This document shows positions 10,042 to 21,792 of a DNA stretch of 64,000 nt, one piece after another (positions within the stretch are counted from its first letter, which is position 1; the number at the start of each line of letters is the position of its first letter). The notes below the pieces were generated by a model. It saw only the letters and a program-made list of their open reading frames with translations, was not told the DNA's origin and ran no database searches. Position numbers and translations under genes: made by a program. Origin of the DNA: Chenopodium formosanum. Its lineage: Eukaryota > Streptophyta > Magnoliopsida > Caryophyllales > Amaranthaceae. The DNA lies in assembly GCA_024500155.1 (NCBI GenBank), contig CM044876.1, forward strand, positions 8,313,001-8,377,000, in the 5' to 3' direction.

Positions 10042-10087
10042 CCTCCTCCAATAAACTTCTCAAACAAATCCAAAAGAACTTTAAAAC

Positions 10088-11350
10088 ATGGCTTTTGAAA
10101 GTAGTAGTAGCAACAACTCCTCCACATTATCTAAAGAATGGAGTTTTAGAAGCACCTCTTCTTCTTCAATCTCCAACAATAGTAGCACCACCACCAATTA
10201 CCTTCTATCTCATTATATCCATATCAATATCGAACCGGCCGAAAAAATAATAATACCGGTCCACCACCCTTATTACAAATGCATAGCCACCTTAAAAACA
10301 CCAAACCACCACCACATCTCTTGCTTAGCAACCCATGATAAACTCCTCTACGCCGCGTCTGGCAACCAAATCACCACCTTCGATCTAACCACGTTCTCCC
10401 CAGTAGTTTCATTCGAGGGCCGGGATTTGTCCTCTGGAGGGTTCATCAAGTCCATTGCATTCTGCGAAGATAACAAAATTTTGACAGCTCATCAAGATAG
10501 TAAAATCCGAGTGTGGAAACGACACCGTTTAGAGACAACCCTCCCAACAATGAAAGATAAACTACGTCGTTTCGCTTGTGCGAAAAACTACGTTCAAGTT
10601 AGGAGAAATAAACGGAAACTTTGGATTGAACATAACGACGCCGTTTCAGGGATGACGTTAAGTAACGGGTTAATATATACCGTTTCATGGGACAAAACGT
10701 TGAAAATATGGCGTGCGTCGGATTATAAATGTTTAGAGTCGTTAACGGCGCACGAAGACGCCGTTAACGCGGTGGTGGTTTCAAGTAACGGGACGGTGTA
10801 TACTGGGTCAGCTGATGGGACGATAATTGTTTGGGAAAGATGTAATGATAAAGTGGTGCGACACTCCAGGGTAAGTACCCTGGAGAATCATAGATCAACG
10901 GTTGTGAATGCATTAGCGTTAAGTAAAGATGGAAAGGTGTTATTATCAGGGGTTTGTGACGGAGTCATAATGGCGTGGGAGAAAGAAGGGGAGAATGATC
11001 GGATGGTTGAGAGTGAGGTTGTGGGAAGTCATGATGGAGCTGTGTTGTGCTTGCTTGGATTGGATGGACATGATTTGTTTGTGAGTGGGGGTGCGGATCG
11101 GACGGTCCGGATATGGGGGAGAGGTGAGGGGGAGTGTGGGAGTGGGAGTAGGGGGTTGTTTTGTTGCTTGGGTGTTTTGGAAGGGCATTATAAACCGGTG
11201 AGGTCGTTGGCGGTGGCGGCCGCTATTTCGAGGCCGGAAAACGGTGTTGTTTCGGTTTGTAGTGGGAGTTTGGATGGGGAGATTAAGGTTTGGGAAATTA
11301 TGGTTTCTGAGCTCATTAACAATAGACCTCCCTACATGAAAAAATATTAG
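10088..11350 (+). CDS. JINGUBANG-like WD40 repeat protein
   Basis: This single-exon gene encodes 420 residues. After a Ser/Asn/Thr-rich head (1-40) come WD40 blades ending in characteristic pairs: RVW (141-143), IW (207-208), VW (248-249), AW (296-297), IW (342-343) and VW (401-402), plus an N-terminal blade ending FDL near 98-100. The block HRLETTLPTMKDKLRRF (146-162) with NYVQVRRNKRKLWIEH (167-182) is diagnostic of the plant JINGUBANG family. In Arabidopsis, JGB represses pollen germination in dry conditions through a TCP4 partnership. A propeller scaffold binding other proteins is the expected role. Family members are normally intronless, as here. The third quarter is rich in GC compared with its surroundings. 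I am sure of the family; whether it is the JGB ortholog or a paralog cannot be told. Confidence 0.9.
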   Translation: MAFESSSSNNSSTLSKEWSFRSTSSSSISNNSSTTTNYLLSHYIHINIEPAEKIIIPVHHPYYKCIATLKTPNHHHISCLATHDKLLYAASGNQITTFDLTTFSPVVSFEGRDLSSGGFIKSIAFCEDNKILTAHQDSKIRVWKRHRLETTLPTMKDKLRRFACAKNYVQVRRNKRKLWIEHNDAVSGMTLSNGLIYTVSWDKTLKIWRASDYKCLESLTAHEDAVNAVVVSSNGTVYTGSADGTIIVWERCNDKVVRHSRVSTLENHRSTVVNALALSKDGKVLLSGVCDGVIMAWEKEGENDRMVESEVVGSHDGAVLCLLGLDGHDLFVSGGADRTVRIWGRGEGECGSGSRGLFCCLGVLEGHYKPVRSLAVAAAISRPENGVVSVCSGSLDGEIKVWEIMVSELINNRPPYMKKY

Positions 11351-11619
11351 TGGTAAAAGTAGTGTACGGAGGGAGTATTAGTTATTACTAAAGATAGAAG
11401 TTTTATACGGAGTAATGAAGAATGGATGATTGTTTTAGGTAAAGATTTCTCCAAGGTAATTGCTATTGATTAGAATATATATACTACATTTTTGTCTTAG
11501 GGAAGTCCAAAGTTACCTTGGAAAAATCTTCATCCTTTGTATTGATGTACTGTAATGTTGTAATGATCGAATTGCCGATGAGAAATATTACTATAATACT
11601 CATCTAGCTTATGCTCATG

Positions 11620-11664
<45 letters not shown>

Positions 11665-11972
11665 TGAACGTATGTTTTTTTATTTATTATTATTATTTAT
11701 CTTATATATTGGCACAATTTAATTAAAAATTTAAAATGCCATATAAACTATAATGCTTATTTTCTTAATACTCTGCCATTAAAAGTAGTATATGTTTAAT
11801 TTGTGTCAATTGATTTGAGTTTTCACATGTACAAAAATAAATGAAAAAAAAAAATTAGATTATCGATCTTTATTATACTTGTACGTTTTAGTAACAAAAG
11901 AGCTAAGGAGAAAACATTATGGTTAAAAAAAAAAAAGTGTAAAATGATAGATTTTGAGATAGATCCATGGTG
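11351..11972. other. 3' region of the WD40 gene and intergenic DNA
   Basis: Directly after the stop codon there is a Stowaway-type terminal sequence (gtacggagggagta, about 11365) without a partner end. A (TA)n microsatellite spans 11620-11661, and AT-rich DNA continues to the CACTA element. Confidence 0.5.
11620..11661. repeat. (TA)n microsatellite
   Basis: A pure TA dinucleotide run of about 42 bases in the 3' flank of the WD40 gene. Confidence 0.9.
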
Positions 11973-12193
11973 TAACACTACTAAAATTCGGCTAAATTGC
12001 GACCGTTTTTTTACGACTGTTAGAAAAACGGTCGCAAAATTCATATTTTGCGACCGTTTTTTATGCGGCCGCAATATTACGACTGTTTTGAACACGGTCG
12101 CAAATTTGCGACCGTTTTACGACCGTTTTTAGCCTTTTAGACGGTCGCTAGGATGTTTGAACAATTAAAAATAATTCCAAATTAAAATAAACC

Positions 12194-12461
12194 GTTTGCG
12201 ACCGTCAAAGACGGTCGTAAAATGTCATAATCTGCGACCGTCAAAGAGACGGTCGTAAATGTCAAAATCTGCGACCGTCTTTGACGGTCGTAACCGTCAT
12301 AATCTGCGACCGTCAAAGAGACGGTCGTAAATGTCAACATCTGCGACCGTCTCTGACGGTCGTAAACGTCATAATCTGCGACCGTCATAGAGACGGTCGT
12401 AAATGTCAAAATCTGCGACCGTCTCTGAGACGGTCGTAAATGTCAAAGAGACGGTCGTAAT
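12194..12461. repeat. Subterminal repeat array of the CACTA element
   Basis: Alternating copies of GCGACCGTC and GACGGTCGTAAA occur every 25-35 bases, arranged as head-to-head palindromes. The minus strand therefore reads as a repetitive pseudo-peptide. A second cluster lies at 13540-13790 near the other end. Confidence 0.85.
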
Positions 12462-12773
12462 TGTGTTTTTTTTTATTTTTAAAAAAAGGGTATAAAAGAG
12501 ATTAAAACTCACCCTAACCCTAATATTTTCACAGCCGCTACTCCTTCATTTTCGTATCTCCTCTCTTTCCTTCTCACGTTCTTCCTCTCTCTAATTCTCT
12601 TTCTCTTTCTCTTTCTCTAAATTTCCTCCCGTACTATTTCCTCTTCTCCTTCTCCTTCTCGTTCTCTTTCCTCACCTTCCTCCATCTTTGTTTCTTCTTC
12701 ATTTTATCTTTTTCTTAGTATTTATGTCAACTAATGAATTGTAGTGTTGTATTTTCGTCAAAGTTTGGTATTA

Positions 12774-12833
12774 ATGGTCAAATTCGACCATAAAAATTCC
12801 AGATCTTGAGTTTTTATGGTCGAATTTGACCAT
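12774..12833. repeat. 23-bp perfect inverted repeat inside the CACTA element
   Basis: The arm atggtcaaattcgaccataa(aaa) at 12774-12796 is repeated inverted at 12811-12833 around a 14-base loop, just after the pyrimidine-rich leader. It would fold as a stable hairpin in RNA. Confidence 0.75.
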
Positions 12834-13896
12834 ATAAACCTAAAGAGGAAGAAATTTTGTGAAAGGTATGTATTTCTTCTCTGAATTTTTATTATATTTT
12901 TGTTGTTTTATTTTGTTCTCTAATTTCCATGATTGTTCAAATTTTTTCCGATTTTTGTTTGTGTTTTTGTTTGAGTTTTGGTTCGATTTTTGTGTGTTTT
13001 TGTTTGAGTTTTGGTTCGAATTTTTGTTGATTTTGTTCAAATAGTGGTTCAATTTTTGTCGAAATTGTGTGATTGTTCGAATTGTTGTGGGTTTTTTTGA
13101 GTTGAATTTTTGTTCGAATTTTGCTTAGTGTTTGTGGGTTTGATTTGTGTTCGTCTTTTTTGCTGATTTTTATTTAATTTTTGTGCATTTTATTTCGATT
13201 TTTTGTTTGATTTTTGTAAATTTGTTCGAAATTATATGGGTTGTTTTTGTTGGTTTAATTGGATGTTTTTGTTGGTTCAATTTCTGGGTTGATTTTTTTG
13301 ATAAATTTATGTTTTTTTGGGTTAAGGGTGGGTGGGTGGTGGTGGTGGGTATTCATGGTTGAAGGTGGGCGAAGGTGGTGGTGGGTAGAGGGCGGCGAAT
13401 AGTAGTTGTTTAAGGTGGGCAGTGGTGGTGGCTTGGGTAGGTGGGATCTAGTTTCGGTGGGGTCAAGGGTGAGTGGGTGGTGGTTGAGGTGGTTACAGGT
13501 GATTTTTCTTTTTTTAAAAAAATTTTAGCGACGGCTTATGGCGGTCGCTAATTCCAAAATTGCGACCGCTGATATTACCTGTCGCAATTTTTATTTTTGC
13601 GACCCTTTTCTAAACAGTCGCTGAAAATAATAAAAACGGTCGCAAAAAATCTGCGACCGTCAAACGGTCGCAAAAATGATTTTTTGCGACCACGTGAATA
13701 ACGACCACCACCTTACGACCGTTGACGGTCGCAATTGCTAATTGCGACCGTTTTTACTATAATCTGCGACCGTCAGAGACGGTCGCAATTTGGCCGAATT
13801 TTAGTAGTGTAATATTTGTAATATATATATATATATATATATATGATTTATACCTCCATTTCAAAATATTTGACTATTTTTTTATAGAAATGTTTA

Positions 13897-13990
13897 TACT
13901 ACCTCCGGTCCAAATTACTCGCAACTTTGGAATATTTTATATCTCACAAATAATACCCAAAGTTGCGAATAATTTGGACCTGAGGTAGTA
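13897..13990. mobile_element. Stowaway-like MITE, 94 bp including TA ends
   Basis: TA-CTACCTCCGGTCCAAATTA and its inverse bound a short hairpin with the same centre as the element at 9503-9658. The arms are imperfect, with a few mismatches. Confidence 0.75.
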
Positions 13991-14793
13991 TGAAGCTTTA
14001 AAAGTTGCATATAAGAAGTTAAAAATGAAAAGATTGAGGATGAATAATTAATCATTTATCACAACAATCTTAATCTAACAACAAAAAAAATAAAAAAAAT
14101 CTGACCTATGTGTGTTTGTATATCATAATTCTCAAAGTAGCTAGGTAAGATAAACTGCTCAAAGTAGCTAGGTAAGATAAACTGCTCTATATATTTGAGA
14201 TTGGGGGCGAAGGGTAAGAAAAATCCTTACACTCAAAGTGTCCAATGAGGGAATCATAACCTCCTAATATCTATTGTAGCACCTCTAAAGTCTCAACCAA
14301 CTAGTACCTCGTATTTTAGTACAATCATAAACTTATTGTCAGGTTATTTGCTCCAAAAAAATTAATAAATTAACCTGTTAGGTTATAAGTCTGCTTCAAT
14401 TGGAATTTTTAACTATAAGTTTATCCAATAATAAGCAGAAATTACATAAAATATGATTGAATGTTCCGTAACAACCTAGCTACAATGCTACTCCCTCTAT
14501 TCACCAAATATATTCCATCTCATCTTTGTATTCAAATTCTTTTAATTTTCAATTTTGTTTTGTTCTAATTTTGATGGTTTATGCCCTTTTTAATTAAACG
14601 CCTGTCGTTCATTACGAATGTAACTACTCGTTTAATTTGTTATATAGATTATAAACGCATGTCTGTAATTAAAAACAACGCAATTATGTCATTTTTTAGT
14701 ACAAAAATGTGGAAAAAGATAATTAATTTCCGCTATTCCTCTCACTCTATTGTGAATCTTTTATGACGTACAACGGTAAGCCGTTATAATTTA
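13991..14793. other. Intergenic DNA with a 27-bp tandem duplication
   Basis: No gene. The unit ctcaaagtagctaggtaaga(taaactg) occurs twice in tandem at 14131-14157 and 14158-14184. Confidence 0.5.
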
Positions 14794-15030
14794 GGGCATG
14801 TTCACATTTACTGAATTGAGCTGAACTGAACTGAACTGATTGGAGCTGAATTGAACTGAACTGAACTGAACTGATTGGAACTGAACTGAACTGAACTAAA
14901 TTGAGCTGAGATGAATATTTTATGAGAGAGGGAAATCAAGAGTTGAACTGAACTGAACTGATTGGAGCTGAACTGAGCTGAACTGATTGGAGCTGAACTG
15001 AACTGAAATTAAGTAAATGTGAACAGACCC
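14794..15030. mobile_element. Tourist/PIF-like MITE with a CTGAA pentamer array
   Basis: Terminal repeats GGGCATGTTCACATTTACT and, inverted, GGGTCTGTTCACATTTACT are flanked by TTA on both sides (14791-14793, 15031-15033). This fits PIF/Harbinger target preference. The interior is almost only the pentamer CTGAA with variants such as ctgattggag. Confidence 0.75.
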
Positions 15031-15033
15031 TTA

Positions 15034-16466
15034 GTATAATACTTCCTCATTTCTTAACCTAAAATGTTTAGAAAATATTATGTATTTACCCACTGAACAA
15101 TGAAATAGTTTGTGACAAATCCTACCAATTAATCTATTATTATGATGTTGACACCTCGAATTTGAGCTGCGTGATCGCCTTCGTAAAAGGATATTAATAT
15201 CGATCAAGTGGGTAGGCTTAAAAATATGAGTCACTTCAACTCACTTGCAATTTGCAAATGATTATTGCCGTACGTAATGATGCGTGTTTTAGGCTCAAGA
15301 ATTAAATTATTGTGGTTTTTTTTTTGTCATGAAAAAAAAAGAAAAGAAAAAGAAGGGAAGTGGAATTTCAACAAGGACTATATTTTTTATGAAATATCCA
15401 TGACATTAATTATACCTTAATAATTTAAATTTTTAAAGAAATATAAAATCCCCTTTTTACAATCAATTAAATAGTATAATATAATACTAAGATATCTCAC
15501 CTGTTACATATCCTTATCAGCTACGTAATATGTTTTTCTAATTAATTGTACTACGTACATTCTACGAAATTTGTAAGAAATTATCAAATTATTCAAGCAT
15601 ATTAAAAGGAATTTACAATTTATAATAGGAGCACAAATAATAGATTAATAAATGGTAATAACGCATCAATTGGTTGTCGATTCATTGTCTAGTAGAGTTA
15701 GTTGCAGCTTATTAACAGAAACCGTACAAACACAAATTACATTTTTTAACAAGATGTGAAGCATGCATGCTGATTGCATTTAATTTTTTAACTGAAACCG
15801 TACCAATAACACATACTCCGTATTATGCGGTTCTGTTTCAAAAAAAACACATATTATGCAGTTATTCACTATATGATGGATATTTATGTTATTTTTTCAT
15901 ACAATAATCTACTTAAACTTAGCAAGAGATCGAAGTAATTACATGCACTTACACTTATTAATTGAAGGCTACGAATAATCATGAAGTCTTGGTGGTTATG
16001 TCACTTTGTGTATGATGTATAGGTCGAATTTGTAAATCCTTCCATCACCTCGATCCATTTTTAAGTTGTATATGGCTCTTATGGTTTATTCGGACCAAAA
16101 AAATTAAAAAAAAAAATTATAAAACCTTATATATATGAAGGTTGTGTTATTATAACATTGAGTGAAAGCATACCAAATCCATAATTACTCACATGAAATT
16201 AAATAAGTTTAGAAAAGATAATTTCAATTTAGATAAATGTTAGATTTTGAGATATTATGAAATGAGTCTATGCAACTCATGCAAGGAGGAGGAGTGTTTA
16301 GTCCACAAACACGATCAAAGAGATTTAATACTAAGTGGAACTATCTTTCCTTCTTTTTCCAACGTGGGACAATCACAAGTGGGTTACAATGGGTTTCAAC
16401 AATAAAAATCAAATAAGTTAAAAAAAAAAAAAAGTTAAGACACATTCACAAAATAAGTCTGGACAT
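15034..16466. other. Intergenic AT-rich DNA
   Basis: I see no gene, RNA gene or complete element. Short AT repeats only. Confidence 0.5.
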
Positions 16467-16469
16467 TTA

Positions 16470-16681
16470 GGGCCTGTTCTCTTACGTTGAAATTCAGTTC
16501 AGTTCAGTTCAGTTCAGTTCAGTTCAGCTCAGTTCAGTTCAGTTCAGTTCAGCTCCTAATTTCCTTCTCTTATAAGATATTCATTTCAGTTCAATTCAGT
16601 TCAGCTGAGTTCAGTTCAGTTCAATTCAGTTCAGTTTAGTTTAGTTCAGTTCAGCTGAGTTCAGTCAATGAGAACAGGCCC
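16470..16681. mobile_element. Tourist/PIF-like MITE with a TTCAG pentamer array
   Basis: Terminal repeats GGGCCTGTTCTC and inverted GAGAACAGGCCC are flanked by TTA (16467-16469, 16682-16684). The interior is TTCAG repeated some thirty times with variants. It is the opposite-strand counterpart of the CTGAA array at 14794-15030. Confidence 0.8.
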
Positions 16682-16684
16682 TTA

Positions 16685-18519
16685 ATATATTTTATAATTT
16701 CAAACAAAATAAAATAAACAAAACATAGCCTAATTAATCTAAAAATGGATTATTATTTCAAAACAAACAAAAATAAACAAACTTCCACTCCTAATTATTT
16801 GATTAAGGTTTTGATTCCCTAGATCTAAATAATAATCAAACATAATCCTAGCTGATTCAATATTAATTGATTTAATATCAAAGGATTGGAATGTAGAATT
16901 TATTATACAATTAGTTTATTAGACTAGCTAACAAAAACCCTAGTGGTATAACACTAATCTAAGATGTACTTGTATACTAATAACTCTTAAATATAAAATA
17001 TATAAATAATAACCTAAATTAATAAGTCCACGAACATAATAATATAACGTCAACTAACCCATAAATAATCCAATCAAATCTAATAATTAAAAAATCGACC
17101 AAGTTAATCATCTTTTGTCTTTCAAATCCACACAAAATCAAATCTCATTTCCTATTTTAATAATGATTAAATGACATTGTTTTGGTAGTTAAGTTTAGGC
17201 TAATTAAGAAAATGATGTATGTGGCAGAGCTATATGCCTATACTAGTGTGGTCTTCCGTTTGGTCGGCGACTAGTTCTGCTGTTGGGTAATTTTTGTATT
17301 TACCAATAGTATTATTATTAATAATAATTAATTAATGGTTTCTTTTTGCTTTTAAATCTTTGATAATGTTTTATTTATAATATGGTTTCTTTGCGGGACC
17401 CTACTATTATTGATTATTTTGCTATTAATGTAGCATTGATGTCATATTATATTACTACGTATTCAAATTCTATTTTACTTGTTTATGGTTTTTTTTTTTT
17501 TTTTCTTTGCTGGAATTGGGAGACGTCGTCACGTGAAATAGACTTGCGAGCCATCAGAATTGAAGTAGGGTTCGTTTTCATGTTTGTGTAGTATACTCAA
17601 AGCATGCATTCAAAAAATTCATGATGAATTCAAAGGGAGCATTATGTTCTAAAGTATATATAATCAAATGCATAATTATTTTTCAAAACTAAGACAAATC
17701 CATAAATGCGTAACCACGTACTAGTGACTCATTTTTTAAAATGAAATGTGTAAAAACTATCGTTAGAAGGGTCATTATAAGTATTTTTCTTGTCTCAAAA
17801 GCACGTCATATAAGAGCCATGCATGCATAACAACATAAGTATTGGAGTAGCGTTCGTTTTCATGTTATAAGTGCACGATGCATTCAAATTAAAGGGATCA
17901 TATCTTTCTAAAGTACTTCGTATATATTATCAAATGATTATAATATAATTTTTAACTTGAAAACCCATAAATATATGTACTCTATAAATCATTTTATTTC
18001 TCAGGTGAAATATGTAATTATTGTAATTATCTAATTATAAAAGGGTTATATTGACATTTTTCTTGTAACAAAAGTCGTACATCATATATGAGCGTTAATT
18101 GAACCGTTGAGCAAATAGCTAGCTTAGTGAATTTTTGTTAAAAATTGTAATAGTTTAAAAAAGAGTACATATAAGTGATATAACACATGAATCATGATGT
18201 AGAAAGTTAGAAACACATGAATGCATGATCATGCGCCCGTACGTGTTGGAAGCAATGTGCTCTGCGCACATAGTAATAATAAAATAAATGGACTACTGAT
18301 TTTGGTTATTGAAAGCTTTGGTTTTTTTCTTTTTCTTTTTTTTTTCTTTTTATTTTTGGTAATTAAAGAACTTAAAATAGAACGAAGCATCAAAGAGTTC
18401 AAAACAAGCTTCCTAAGGAGATTCATTCCTCTCCCACCTAGAGGCCTTGGTAGACACATGCATTTGAATGAATTTCTAGAGGCCTTTTATTTAATTATTT
18501 TAAATTATTTATATTTTAT

Positions 18520-18559
<40 letters not shown>

Positions 18560-20061
18560 GCGGTTTACTCTATATTAACCGGGTATTTTTGTAAGAAAAT
18601 TAATTTGGTTATGAGACAATCTTATTAGATTATATTGCGTCATTTTATTATATCATCATAAGTTGATAATTACGTGTAGTATGTAGCATGCTCATTCACT
18701 CTGAATTAATATCGACCTATTAATGTATTTTCAAATACACATGACTTTTTATACATTTTGTATTTCATACGTATCTTTTTGGGTACAATTGTTTGTTTTT
18801 TGAAGCCTTGAAGTAAGTCAAAATATTAATTTAATAAACTTATGGTATGAAAGAAGGCATGCAATGCATTAAAGCTACTTCCTTGGAGTTATTCTACTCA
18901 AAAGTTGAAACAAAAGATGCTTAGCAAAAAGGCAAGTTTCTAATCATCCCCTAATGCCAATAATAACGACATTTTTGGGGGGAATGCTCACTAAAATCAC
19001 TTTGTTAAACTCCATTTTTGTGGGAGCATATGGCTTACACTAATTATCTTAATTAATTACATTATTAATTAGCTTAATTAAAGGAATGAAGCATCAATAC
19101 AGTATCAACTTCAACTATAACTCCACTAAACAAATTTGCAATTATATCATAATAGCGTAATTGCTTACGTCTTAGTTCATAATTTACTATTAAATTATTA
19201 CTAGTAATTAATTAATAAAACTTACATATTATATGTTAGTTCTTGTATAATATTGGATCAACCAAATCAAATTATCCTTCCCCTGGAACTGCTTTGCTTA
19301 GACATTATAACTAATTGCACTTTTTTTTTCATGCTCATTGCATCACATAATAATGATATTTTGTTACGCAATATGTTCATCAATCAGATATATACTACCC
19401 AATTAGCCAAAGACCATCCTCAGTATATGCCTAGGATCTTATATTTACTGAATTAAATTCGAGTACTCCTTCTGTTTTCAAATGTTTTTCTCACTTGATT
19501 TCTACATAATTTATAATGTATTACAAAATACAAACTATTTCGTATTATAACGTTAATAAAAATTATATGGAGTAAAAGCCTAATTAACATTTCATATGCT
19601 CGCTCATTGTTGCAAATTTTACCTTATGAAGTATTTTTATTTTAAATTAGCTACCTTTTATGAGCATTTTTTTTTTTATTTTTTTATTTTTTTTTGCTGA
19701 TAACACTACTCTAAAACAGCAAAAGTTCAAATTTCAGCTTATGAGGCCCACAATCAATGCCATTCAACCCATTTACCTCTAATTACACTCACTAAGCCCC
19801 ATTTACCCTTAAATAGACCCATCATTTAGCCCCAATTAGTCAATTACCCATAATTTAGGGTTTTTAAAATTTATTAAGGGGTAAATTAACAAAATAGCAT
19901 TGAAGTGTGTAGAATGGTTTTATTTAGGGCAATAAAATATAGGTTATTTAGGTGTAAGATTACTAAATGTTGGCCCCACAAGCTAAACTTTTGATGGATT
20001 ATATCTCAAGGTAATGTACACAAAAAAAGTTCATATACAGTACTCCATAGTTATTTGCAAA
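16685..20061. other. Long intergenic AT-rich region
   Basis: No supported gene over 3.3 kb. A T-rich run at about 18527-18558 is a simple repeat. Short ORFs here are low complexity. Confidence 0.5.
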
Positions 20062-20210
20062 TAGAAGTGTCAATTTAGGTTTCGGGTCGGGTTGAAAGAT
20101 GGCGGATCAGGTCTAATTTCAAACTTGAACCATAAATTATTGTGTCCATACGAGTCGAAATTTGAATCGGATATATTTCAAGTCAGTAAGGTTAGGTTTT
20201 GACACCTCTA
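20062..20210. mobile_element. Probable short hAT-like MITE remnant
   Basis: The ends tagaagtgtcaa-ttaggtt and, inverted, tagaggtgtcaa-aacctaa face each other over 149 bases. The flanking 8-mers tttgcaaa and cttgcata match at six of eight positions. The interior has ggttcgggtcggg-type sequence common in plant hAT MITEs. Confidence 0.45.
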
Positions 20211-20243
20211 CTTGCATATAGAAAGTTATATAGGGTAGTTTTC

Positions 20244-20292
<49 letters not shown>

Positions 20293-21550
20293 TAATTTAA
20301 ACATTTTAATTTAAGGATAAGGATTGCTTAATTAGAGTCCTCTTCGTATTGTTTTTCCTATACTGGGTTTGAATATAGTTTGGGCTGAAGAACACAATAA
20401 TGTATACCAAACTTTTGTTATCAGCAAATGATACATATAAAAAAGCTACACCAACCCAAATGTTTGGAATGCTGGGCCTTATACACAACTAGGTCCACAA
20501 ATGATATATATTGGACTTGACGATTTACCAAACCAATACTTAGCGATGGCAGTTCTTGAATCCTTGTGCAGTTTACTCGGGTAACCTAATGGGTTAGTAG
20601 GTGGACAGGGTAACCTAATGGGTTAATCGAATCGGGTCAAAATACCAAGCTTATCGCGTATTGCTAAGTGCTAACTAGGGCATTTTAGGTTTATAGTTAC
20701 CAAATTGAAACTAGGAGTAATATAATTTGGTAAGGAATTAGATACAATAGCATGTACAAAGTACTTGCACATAACTCTTAGGCCTACATTATTGTGTTAC
20801 ATTCAATGTCATGTTATTTTAATAATTGTATATAGCTAGTTTGGATTAGTGATTGATGGAGATATGAATAATGGAATATAATGTGGAATTACTACAAGTG
20901 TTAAATCTTTGTTAAAAAAAAAAAATTCTCACCTTTGATAAGATTCGATTGTTAAATATAAATTATGTATCAAGTCAAAATAAAGGTGAAAGTCAAGAAT
21001 TGATAAAATATTAGAATTCTTCACATTTAAGAAAAATTTGAAAGGACATAAGTAATTATAGAATTTGATGTACTTAGAGAGAATATAGGAAATCCCTTTT
21101 TTTATTCTTTTCATGAACGAAGTAGAGTATTAAGTAAATTATTAATTAATTCAATATAGGTCATACAAATTTGAAATTGTCATATCAAGTTATTCCAAGT
21201 TTCGACTATCTTTACTCTACTTATAAAGCCTCTAGCATGTCTTCTTGGAAATTTAATACGAGTAGACAAGTAAGTTAAGTTTCCATAAGATGATCTCATG
21301 AGTCATGATCATATACTAGTATACTACATCATAAATAATATTTTTAAAATTATCATTTAGGTCCTTTTTTTAAAAAATATATATATATATATTTGTAATA
21401 ACATGATATCATACTCTTAAAATATTCATACTATAGAAATATTCAAAGTTTCAAATCCAAAATTAATGGATAAACCAATTTTAAGTTCCAAAATTAATGG
21501 ATAAACCAATTTTAAGTTTCAAATCTAAAATTAATGGAAAAAATAAATTC
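20211..21550. other. Intergenic region with long poly-A run and short tandem repeats
   Basis: No gene. A 45-base poly-A tract lies at 20245-20289. At 21449-21538 a 31-base unit containing aaaattaatggataaaccaa is repeated two to three times just upstream of the tRNA gene end. Confidence 0.5.
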
Positions 21551-21561
21551 AAAACAAAAAA
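21551..21561 (-). terminator. RNA polymerase III terminator of the tRNA gene
   Basis: Immediately after the tRNA 3' end, the minus strand reads TTTTTTGTTTT, a run of six T that should stop polymerase III. Confidence 0.8.
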
Positions 21562-21633
21562 TGCCCCCATGCAGGATCGAACTACAGACCTTCAGTTTAC
21601 AAGACTGACGCTCTACCACTGAGCTATAGGGGC
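21562..21633 (-). tRNA. tRNA-Thr (anticodon UGU)
   Basis: The minus strand folds as a full cloverleaf of 72 bases without an intron. The acceptor stem GCCCCTA pairs with TGGGGGC, with discriminator A. The D arm is GCTC-AGTGGTA-GAGC. The anticodon arm is TCAGT-CTTGTAA-ACTGA with anticodon TGT. The T arm is TGTAG-TTCGATC-CTGCA. Internal A and B boxes are intact, and CCA is not encoded, as usual for nuclear genes. It reads ACA threonine codons. The gene is divergent from MHF2, whose start codon is 160 bases away. Confidence 0.93.
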
Positions 21634-21792
21634 CTTTTTATTAACATTTCCAAATATAACTTATTTATAACAAAAAACGAAAAAAAAGTACCAAAAAAAT
21701 CGCAAATAAATGAAGAGAGAAAAACAAAAAGCGCCATTTCCAGTAAACTTGGATTCCATTAAAACACCTGAATTTTCTTTTTCTCTCTAAAA

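Larger units (their letters stand above)
8731..10087. other. Intergenic region between the copia element and the WD40 gene
   Basis: AT-rich DNA with no gene. It contains a poly-A insertion with a long target duplication (9082-9139) and a perfect long hairpin MITE (9503-9658). The last 100 bases form the WD40 gene promoter. Confidence 0.6.
11976..13809. mobile_element. Non-autonomous CACTA (En/Spm) transposon, 1834 bp
   Basis: The ends are inverted repeats starting CACTACTAAAATTCGGC and matching over about 31 bases with one mismatch. The TAA target duplication is at 11973-11975 and 13810-13812. Both ends are packed with the subterminal motif GCGACCGT / ACGGTCGC, as expected of transposase-binding repeats. 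The interior has no transposase. It holds a promoter-like TATAAAAG near 12490, a telobox-like CCCTAACCCTAA, a pyrimidine-rich leader (12540-12720), a T/G-rich intron-like stretch and a GGTGGT-rich segment (13320-13500). Confidence 0.93.

Noticed and set aside
11355..11400. Stowaway-like end right after the WD40 stop codon
   Set aside because: Only one terminal sequence is visible and no partner end or duplication could be found, so no element was called.
12182..12409. Repetitive 75-codon ORF with TVADYD units
   Set aside because: It is the CACTA subterminal repeat read as protein.
18221..18628. 135-codon ORF
   Set aside because: It consists mainly of Phe and Leu from poly-T tracts.
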